Assembly: GCF_047675955.1 (NCBI RefSeq)
Contig: NC_132919.1
Span: 65,948,816-66,012,815, forward strand
Length of the DNA: 64,000 nucleotides
Direction of reading: 5' to 3'
Source of the DNA: Chlorocebus sabaeus
Taxonomy: Eukaryota; Chordata; Mammalia; Primates; Cercopithecidae
Part shown: positions 57,316 through 64,000 of the stretch, one piece after another
Numbering within the stretch: the stretch's first letter is position 1
Layout: each line of letters opens with the position of its first letter
Program-made: the position numbers and the translations under genes
Notes under the pieces: generated by a model
Told to the model about the DNA's origin: nothing
The model's database searches: none
What the model saw: only the letters and a program-made list of their open reading frames with translations

Positions 57316-57614
57316 TTTTTTTTTTTTTTTTTTTGAGATGGAGTCTCGCTCTGTCACCCAGGCTGGAGCACAGTGGCATGATCTCGGCTCACTGCAAGCT
57401 CCGCCTCCTGGGTTCACACCATTCTCCTGCCTCAGCCTCCTGAGTAGCTGGGATTACAGGCGCCCGCCACCACGCACGGCTAAGTTTTTGTATTTTTAGT
57501 AGAGACAGGGTTTCACAGTGTTAGCCAGGATAGTCTCGATCTCCTGACCTCGTGATCCACCTGCCTTGGCCTCCCAAAGTGTTGGGATTACAGGCGTGAG
57601 CCACTACACCTAGC
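57316..57614 (-). mobile_element. AluY with target-site duplication
   Basis: gagatggagtctcgctctgt, AluY-type gcaagctccgcctcctgggt and ttagccaggatagtctcgat. gataaaagtttt (57308-57319) and gataaaggtttt (57615-57626) flank it. Confidence 0.95.
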
Positions 57615-57640
57615 GATAAAGGTTTTTAAAAAAGAAATTT

Positions 57641-57950
57641 GGCCAGGCGCAGTGGCTCACACCTGTAATATCAGCACTTAGGGAGACAGAGACGAGTGGA
57701 TCACCTGAGGTCAGGAGTTTGACACCAGCCTGGCCAACATGGCGAAACCCAGTCTCTACTAAAAGTAATTAAAAATAAATTAGCCAGGCATGGTGGTGCA
57801 AGCCCGTAATCCTAGCTGCTCAGGAGGCTGAGGCAGGAGAATCGCTTGAATCTGGGAGGCAGGGGTTTCAGTGAGCTGAGATTGTGCCACTGCACTCCAG
57901 CCTGGGCAACAGAGCAAGACTCTGTCTCAAAAAAAAAAAAAAAAAAAAAA
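57641..57950 (+). mobile_element. AluS, full length
   Basis: ggccaggcgcagtggctcac to a long A tail. Confidence 0.95.
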
Positions 57951-58002
57951 ATTAACTCTTGACTCACTGTCTTCTCACTCCAGTCACATTTAGTAGCAGA
58001 CC

Positions 58003-58064
58003 CATTTTATTAGAGGAGAATTCTCGTAATATTTGCTCTAACTTGGCCCGGTGGAAAAGTGTCT
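58003..58064 (+). repeat. Distant partial copy of the hairpin upstream flank
   Basis: About 60 bp (with gctctaacttggcccggtgg) resembles 54361-54423 just upstream of the hairpin (gctctaacttagccaggtgg). It suggests that the hairpin locus is built from a low-copy dispersed sequence. Confidence 0.55.
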
Positions 58065-58069
58065 AAGCC

Positions 58070-59550
58070 TGTGTTCTTTCTGAAACCATTTTCTGGTCAT
58101 TCAGGGTTTTACGTGAATGCCTGTAGCTGTCTGAGCTGCATTCCTCAAGCCACTGGGGGCAGCCCAGGCTCCAGATAACTGTACCACCTCACACGATGAA
58201 GCCACTTATCTAGGTTGCCTGAGTCAGTGAAGGCTGCTGTCCCCAGATCAGGCTGGACTTCCTGCAAGTCACACCAAACCATCAACAGAACATTCTCTGC
58301 ATTCGGGGTTTTGCCCCCAGAGACACTTTACAAGGAATCTCAGCTCCTGGCCTCACTGGCCTAGCCTGGCCCGAATTCTCCCAGGTCTGAGATTTGGTCC
58401 CAGGGTCCAGGGACAGGGCACATCCTGATCATGATGATTCTGACTGCACAGGAGCACTTGGGAGCCAGGACGACTCTGGATCCTTCATAGCCAGGGACCA
58501 TCTGTGCCTTCGAGATACTCCCCCACCCCACCTGTGCCAAGCCTCTCCCTAATTAAACTAGTGCCAAAGACACGAGATGGCATTCCCTTTGCTTCTCTTA
58601 GCTAAAACCAGCTAAGACTTCAGTCACCTTCGTCCTTGTTATTCTTCACTCCCACCCACAGCAAAAGAGAGAAGAAAGGGAGAAATCCAGAGTCTCTCCC
58701 CGAATCTTCCAAGAACCGCTTGAGTGGGGCTGGCACTAGGACAAAGGATGGTAGGGGATACATAGGCCAGAAAGCCCAGCCTTCTCTCCTCCGGTGTCCC
58801 CAGGTCCCCCTGTCCCCCACTTCCAGAGAGCAGAGCTGTCCTCTCCCTGTCCGCCAGGGAGTAGTCAATTCTTGCTGCTCCACACTGCTGCAAGGGAAGT
58901 TAGCACCTGCAGGAGGCGTGGGTTTCTGGGCAGCTGGGGCATCCTGTAATGGGAGGCTCCAAGTCCCCTGCAGGCAACTGCGCTTGGAGGCCATTTTCTC
59001 CATTTTATAATAAACATTCTGGGACTTCCCCACCACAAAGCTGCCAACCCCCACCCCTACAGGATGCAACAAGGGGGTTTCTTCCGTCTACTCACCTGCC
59101 CGCTATAAGGGTAGGGACAAAGCAAGCACTTAGAAGGGGCTTTTGGCCTTATAATTAAACTTTTAATTAAATCTAGTTTTTCTCCTTTGCCAAATTGAGT
59201 TTTCCTTGTTCACGTTTTCTCCGTTTTGGACTCAGCTGACTGATTTTGTTTCATCTCATAGAAGACTCATATATCCAGTGATTTAATTAATCTCACCAGC
59301 TGTCTGGCTGTCCCACAGGACCTGCCTTCTCCGCTGTTGGCCTTAGAAAACGATTCCCTTTCCCTTTCCTCGCTCTGGCCTCGGCGTGGAGCCCCAGGAT
59401 CCCCTGACCTGCGCTGTGGGCTCCCCAGTCAGGCGTCCACGCAGGGACTAGATATCTCCCAAGGGGCTCAAAGGGTCCGCCAGGAGGGTACATGCCCTCG
59501 GCCCCGCAACACACACACACCCCACAGGCGCGGGGGGAAGCTGCCTGAAG
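58070..59550. other. Intergenic between the last Alu and RPRML
   Basis: Repeat-free. Around 58540-59300 it is AT/CT mixed with taattaaac motifs. It lies downstream of RPRML on that gene's strand. No gene seen. Confidence 0.4.
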
Positions 59551-59565
59551 CCCTACGGCTGCAGT

Positions 59566-59571
59566 TTTATT
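59566..59571 (-). terminator. RPRML: Poly(A) signal for RPRML
   Basis: tttatt on the plus strand is AATAAA on the RPRML strand, about 475 bp beyond the stop codon. It would give an mRNA of roughly 1.1 kb if transcription starts near 60640, which fits the short single-exon gene I remember. Confidence 0.6.
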
Positions 59572-59763
59572 ACAAGATTTCTTTCCAAACGCAAAATCAG
59601 GCCAACAAGCTTAGCGACTCTGACGCTTCACATCTTCACCCACTCTCCCCGCACCCTGCTCCGAAACCACCCGTACCAACAACGTACACACAAAACTCCC
59701 ACGCGAGCGACCGCAGTCCCAAATTGCATCCCCACACCCACTCCCACCCTGCCCCGAACGTCT

Positions 59764-59802
59764 TAAAAAACAAACAACAACAACAACAACAACAACAACA
59801 AA
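59764..59802 (+). repeat. (CAA)n microsatellite in the RPRML 3' UTR
   Basis: About ten CAA units, which read as (TTG)n on the transcribed strand of RPRML. It lies between the stop codon and the poly(A) signal. Confidence 0.9.
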
Positions 59803-59839
59803 AACTGGTAAGAACCCTCATCCCCCACTCTCCCACCCC

Positions 59840-60880
59840 GCCACGCTGCAGCCCACACAGGACGGAGCCAGGCGTCCAAGTCCCTTCCTGCGCCCCCGCC
59901 GAGAGTCTCGCCGCGTCCCCGCCCTGGCGCCCCAGGCACGTAGCTGCCCGCCCGGAGGCAGCGCAGAGCGCAGAGAGCCGGGCGAGGGTCCGGGTCTCCG
60001 GGGTCCTTCTTGCAGCAGCGCTGGCGAGGGCGGACCCAGATGACGCTCAGTACAGCCCCAGGATGGCGGCACCCACGTCCTTGGAGGGCCGGCGCTCCTG
60101 CACCAGAAAGTTGATCATGCTCTCGGACTTGATGAGCAGGTTGCAGCCCAGGAAGAAGACGCCGAAGACCACGGTAAGCGACAGCACGCAGAGCACGGCG
60201 ATCTGCGCCACCCGTGACACCCACAGGCTGCGCTCGTCGGGCGCCAGCCCCGCGGGGACTCCATCGCTGGCGGCCAGCGGTGCGCCCCCGGGACAGCAGC
60301 CCAGCCACGTGCCCAGCCCGTGGGTGCGGTTCCCCAGGGCGGCCCCGGCGCCGCCGCCCACGCCGCCCACCTCCTCCAAGCCGCTGTGGTTCAGGAAGGT
60401 CGCATTCATCGCGGCGCGGCGCCGGGGGTCTCGGCGCGCAGTCCCGGGTGCACTGGGCTGCTCGCCCACGTCCGCGCTCTCAGGGACACTCGGGGCTCCT
60501 CCGATCCGCTCGTGCAGTGCGGGGAGGGGACGAAAGCGGGAGGCTCCCTGCGCGCTCTCGGGCCGCCTACTCCTGCGCACCGGGCGGGAAGCGGCTGCCC
60601 GGAGGAGCGAGCAACAGGCGGCGCAGGAGCTGGAGCCGGAGAACCTAGTGTGCGTCGCGGTCGCCAGCTGGGTTCCTCGCACGCCCGGCCGCCCCTCCCC
60701 TAGCGACGGCCCGGCCCCGCCCCGCCGGTCCCTGCAACATCTCCGAGGGGCGGGAATCCCGCCGCGGGCGCAGCCTTCCCGGAGTCCCGATGCCGGAGGG
60801 GGTCCGGAGATCGGGCAGCCTCTGTCCTCTGGCCGGCGAAACTCCACCCCCTCCTGATACCCGCTGTCCGTTCTTGTCTA
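59840..60880 (-). promoter_or_regulatory. RPRML: RPRML CpG island and promoter region
   Basis: Very high G+C with dense CpG spans the whole coding region and about 450 bp upstream. GC boxes (ccccgccc and relatives) occur around 60711-60725. No TATA box is apparent. Reprimo-family genes are known for promoter CpG methylation in tumours (RPRM); relevance to RPRML is inference. Confidence 0.7.
60047..60409 (-). CDS. RPRML: RPRML (reprimo-like), intronless small membrane protein
   Basis: A single open frame of 120 residues from ATG (complement of 60407-60409) to TGA (complement of 60047-60049). The protein begins MNATFLNHSG and ends GAAILGLY, matching reprimo-like as I know it in mammals. Three N-glycosylation sequons (NAT at 2, NHS at 7, NRT near 27) lie in the N-terminal part, followed by one hydrophobic segment (about residues 67-90, VLCVLSLTVVFGVFFLGCNL) and a conserved C-terminal tail with LIKSESMINFLVQERRPSKD. 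Family knowledge: the paralogue RPRM is a p53-induced mediator of G2 arrest; RPRML itself is less studied. The frame stays open upstream to 60847, but the family start is chosen because it gives the known 120-residue length. The gene is intronless, like its paralogue. Confidence 0.95.
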   Translation of the reverse strand: MNATFLNHSGLEEVGGVGGGAGAALGNRTHGLGTWLGCCPGGAPLAASDGVPAGLAPDERSLWVSRVAQIAVLCVLSLTVVFGVFFLGCNLLIKSESMINFLVQERRPSKDVGAAILGLY

Positions 60881-61420
60881 GAAAATCTCTCCAAGGTGCC
60901 CATTCCAGGATTTGATACCCTTAGCAGTGAAGTTATTACGGAAGTCTGCCCTGACTCTCTTGGCTTATTATTTAAACCCTTGTAAGCCTTGCTAGACATC
61001 AGAGGAGTCGCCGGGACTCCTGGCGCTGCCCACCCCACTGGCCCCGGGTCTCCTGGGCGGTCCTGCCTCCCAGCTTTCCCAGGGTGAAAGCTGTCGCAGC
61101 GAGGCGGGCTCTCTGCCTCCTTCCCTACACCCCCCCAACTTGGTCCCATTTAACTTTTTTTTTTTTTTAATTAAAAAATAAATTACTGGGGTTTTTTTCC
61201 TTTCCTTTTTACACAAACATAGTCATTGTAGACTAGTTAGAAAACATGAATTACCAAAATTACTCTAAAACCTTATAATCCTGCTTCCTAGAGAGTGTCG
61301 ATGTTATCACCTGGGTATAAATTCCTCCCAGACTTTTTCTATTTGTGCCTCTCTCTAGATAACAGATACAGGGATGCACTGTTCCTGCTTACTGCCTCCT
61401 AACCTTTCCTCACTTAACAG
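60881..61420. other. Intergenic upstream of RPRML
   Basis: No repeat family or exon recognised; poly(T) at about 61157-61168. Confidence 0.4.
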
Positions 61421-61424
61421 TGTA

Positions 61425-61622
61425 ACTTTCCATAGCGATGGTCGTCTACAACTATGGCTCTGAATTGCCTTGGAGGGTTTATTAAAACCCAGATTGCTTC
61501 CACCTCCTGCACCCCACTCCCCGCACTCCAACCACCAACCCCAGGAGTTTCTGAATCAGATGTGGAAGGGGCCCCAGAATGTGCATTTCTAACAGTTCCC
61601 ACGTGATGCACAAACTACTGAT
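61425..61622. mobile_element. MER5-type fragment
   Basis: ggctctgaattgccttggag, caggagtttctgaatcagat, gtgcatttctaacagttccc and caaactactgatctacaa match MER5 order. Confidence 0.7.
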
Positions 61623-61699
61623 CTACAACATCATTTTTAGTGAAGGAATGGCATTTTAAGGTATGGACTACACAATTTATTTAACCAAGCTTCCTGTTG

Positions 61700-61820
61700 G
61701 ATGTCTGAGTTCTTTCCTTCTTCCTCTTTCTCCCTTTCCTTCTCCCTTTCCTTCTGTCCTTCCTCCCTTCCTTCCTTCCTTCTTTCTTTTCTTTTCTTTA
61801 TTTCTTTTCTTTTTCTTTCA
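61700..61820 (+). repeat. (CCTT)n / (CTTT)n pyrimidine tract
   Basis: About 115 bases of irregular C/T repeat. Confidence 0.85.
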
Positions 61821-62276
61821 TCAGAAACAATATTACCGTAAGGAGCCTTGTAACAAAGTATTTGTGCCAGAACTGATTTTTATTTAGATGACATTTAGAA
61901 AAATGGTACCTGTAGAATCAAAAAGTACTTCCTACTAAATTGCTCTCCAGAAATATACTAGTGTACAATCATGCTCTGTGGCGAAAGGGGGCTCCCCACT
62001 TCCGACATCGTTATCATTATTTTAAGTCTTTGCCTGAGTAGGGAAGGGGCAGGGGTGGTTTCCCACCCATATGTTAATTTGTATGCTTTGATTGTTGCAG
62101 GAGAGTAAGGACAACACTTTGTTATTGCAATAATGCAGGCAAAAGACGCTGCCTGGAGACCTGAATTCCGGTAGTGGCAGCGAAGTGGGAGACAAGGGGG
62201 TGGAAACGGCTTGGCAAACTGGAGTGAAGGGATTCAGGATGCCCCCACACACAGGCATCACAGAGCCTCTGCTCCC

Positions 62277-62660
62277 TGTTATGGTTTGAATATGTCTCCC
62301 CAAGTTTATCTGTTGGAAACTTGATCCCCAATGTGGAGGTGTTGGGAGGTGGGGCGGGCGTGATGCTGCCATTGTTTGGGTCAGGGGGCACCACCCTCAT
62401 GAATAGATTAGTGCCATTGTCTCAGGAGTGGGTTCTTTATAAAAGGATGAGTTCCACCCCTCATTCTCTTTGTCTCTCTTCTCTTTCTGGCATGTGATGT
62501 CTTCTGCCATGTTATAATGCAGAAAGAAGGCCCTCACCAGATGCTGGTCACTTGATCTTGGACTTCCCAGTCCCTAGACTGTGAGAAATTAATTTCTATT
62601 TATAAATTGCCCTCTTTATAACAAGCATCCTGTTATAGCAGCACAAAGCAGACTAAGACA
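62277..62660 (+). mobile_element. MaLR-type solo LTR (MST/THE1-like)
   Basis: Opens tgttatggtttgaatatgt with ctccccaagtttatctg and ttgggaggtggggcggg; carries tttataaaaggatgagttcc (a TATA-like part) and ends gcagactaagaca, consistent with TG...CA LTR ends. No internal viral region is attached. Confidence 0.8.
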
Positions 62661-62729
62661 CCCATACCCATCCTGATACTCATTATTTGTGTGTATATCC
62701 TGGTAAGTCATTAAAATTATTATTTTATT

Positions 62730-63022
62730 ATTATTATTTTTTTTTTTGAGACAGGATCTCACTCTGTTGCCCAGGCTGGAGTGCAGTGGCACGATCACAA
62801 CTCACTTTAGCCCCGATCACCTGGCTCAAGTGATCCCCTTACCTCAACTTTCTGCGTAGCTGAGCCCACAGGCATGTGCCACCATAATTTTTTATTTTAT
62901 TTTTTGTTGAGACAGGGTCTCACTATGTTGCCCAGGATGGTCTCGGACTCCTGGGTTCAGATGATCTACCACCTCAGTCTCCCAAAGTGTTGGGATTACA
63001 GGTGTAAGCCACTGTGCCTGGC
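62730..63022 (-). mobile_element. AluJ-like with short target-site duplication
   Basis: tttttttgagacaggatctc to actgtgcctggc, with aaaattat on both sides. Confidence 0.92.
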
Positions 63023-63029
63023 AAAATTA

Positions 63030-64000
63030 TCACTTTAAAGATGAAGAAACTGAGGCACACACAGACACTCCAGACTGGGGAACAACCTGGCTCAGGCTCC
63101 TCAGTCCTGGGAAAGCTGGCCTGGCGCAAAGGCACGCAGTTTTCTGAGCAAGACTCTCCCTGCCCTGATCACCCCTCAAAGCCAGGACAGAACAGGGAGT
63201 GAGCAGGTGTCTGGCCTGAACATTCTGTCCTCTGCTTTGGCCCAGTTGGATTTCTGTAGAGAAATGTTCAGTTATATCCTTTGTCTGAAACCAGTCCCTG
63301 GCTTTTGCTATACCCTGGACTTGGAGTCCGTACCTTGATTGCATCCAGATGAAGTCAGACTGCCTGATGTAAAGGAAAGGGGTGGGCTGAGTGAGGATGC
63401 AGAATGGGGGCCTGCCCACTCCAGCGAGTTGTGAAGAGGCTGGCATGGTGGCTGACCTCTCCTTTATTAAGTACCTATTACATGTCCAGTGCATTAAATA
63501 TATTACCTCCCTGAATTCTCACACCAGCCTTTGGGTTCTGCCGAACTGTCCCCTTGACATGAGGAAACAGCAGCACTGAGTGTTTAACTGACTTACTCAA
63601 GATCACGCAGCTAGTTAAGTATCAGAGCCAGAATTTCAGCCCAGATCTGTCCTGTTCCAAAGCCACGCTCTTCATTATCCCCGTGCCCCTCTCTTCCATC
63701 ATCCCTGGGGGAGGTACTGGGGAGGGACAAAGACGTCTTTGACCTGGGAGCAGGAAGGGAGAGAGAGACCTTGGGCTTGTGGACATAAACAAAGACCACC
63801 CAAATGACAGCAAGCAAAGGTTATTTATTCAGAGCCTGCTACAGTAAGGGAGCCAGCCACTGTCACTTGCTTTTCGTGGAGACTCAAAGGCAGGCAGAGG
63901 GAGAAGGCTTTATAGTGGAAAAGGGGAAGGCTTCAGGTACGTCCTGTTGGTGGTGCAGGAAAGTTACAGTTGGGCTCATTAGAAGAGGGGCACCCTAAGT
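63030..64000. other. Intergenic, no gene recognised
   Basis: MIR/L2-like traces (63456-63640: ttattaagtacctattacat, ctgacttactcaagatcacg). The window ends without a further gene. Confidence 0.4.

Noticed and set aside
57005..57417. Lys/Arg/Glu-rich and Ser/Leu/Phe-rich frames of 94-139 codons
   Set aside because: Translations of the (GGAA)n tract and AluY; no independent protein signal.
59337..60857. 506-codon open frame on the plus strand across the RPRML island
   Set aside because: It is antisense to RPRML, runs through the (CAA)n tract as poly-Q and is rich in Pro/Ser/Arg from G+C bias. It is a shadow of the CpG island and of the real minus-strand gene.
62277..62660. Provirus attached to the MaLR-type LTR
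   Set aside because: No gag, pol or env-like frame lies on either side; it is a solo LTR.
1..64000. tRNA, rRNA, CRISPR array or bacterial operon
   Set aside because: No cloverleaf with A/B boxes outside Alu, no regularly spaced repeat-spacer array, and no dense protein coding. The sequence is entirely mammalian in character.

Overview
The window is nuclear DNA from a primate, most likely a catarrhine (Old World monkey or ape). The evidence is the very high density of full-length Alu elements, including AluY-type copies, together with MIR, L2, MER5, MaLR and old L1 remnants, and two vertebrate genes that can be read exactly. The gene pair and orientation (GOSR2 forward, then RPRML reverse) match, from memory, human 17q21.32. 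Several predicted residues differ from the human proteins as I remember them, so I favour a non-human primate, but this is not settled. No prokaryotic, phage or CRISPR content is seen.

Layout. 1-7800 is intergenic and repeat-rich (four Alus, an unclassified long repeat around 4230-5160, a 42-A tract, two 20-bp tandem duplications). 7800-8480 is a CpG-rich promoter with three tandem ETS-type sites. GOSR2 (membrin, a Golgi Qb-SNARE) follows: six coding exons from 8293 to 23885 assemble into exactly 212 residues with consensus splice sites. Its introns carry L1 remnants, Alus and several local duplications. The 3' UTR probably runs to about 26.5 kb.

26.5-59.5 kb has no recognisable protein-coding gene. 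It is a mosaic of Alus, MER5-type hAT fragments, MIR/L2, an MLT1-type LTR, an L1 ORF2 remnant, large purine/pyrimidine tracts and several local duplications. Within it, 54425-54518 is a near-perfect 43-bp-arm hairpin resembling a microRNA precursor (miR-5089-like from memory).

59550-60860 is a CpG island holding the intronless RPRML (reprimo-like, 120 residues) on the minus strand. 60.9-64 kb is intergenic, with a MER5 fragment, a MaLR-type solo LTR and one AluJ.

The two genes do not form a functional unit: GOSR2 serves ER-Golgi membrane fusion and RPRML is a small membrane protein of the reprimo family. The most interesting non-genic signals are the hairpin with its partial copies, a perfect 106-bp tandem duplication in GOSR2 intron 5, an Alu interrupted by sequence resembling DNA 1.65 kb away, a left-monomer-only AluY with clean target-site duplications, and an Alu whose tail has become a 250-bp pyrimidine tract. 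I found no convincing new coding system.
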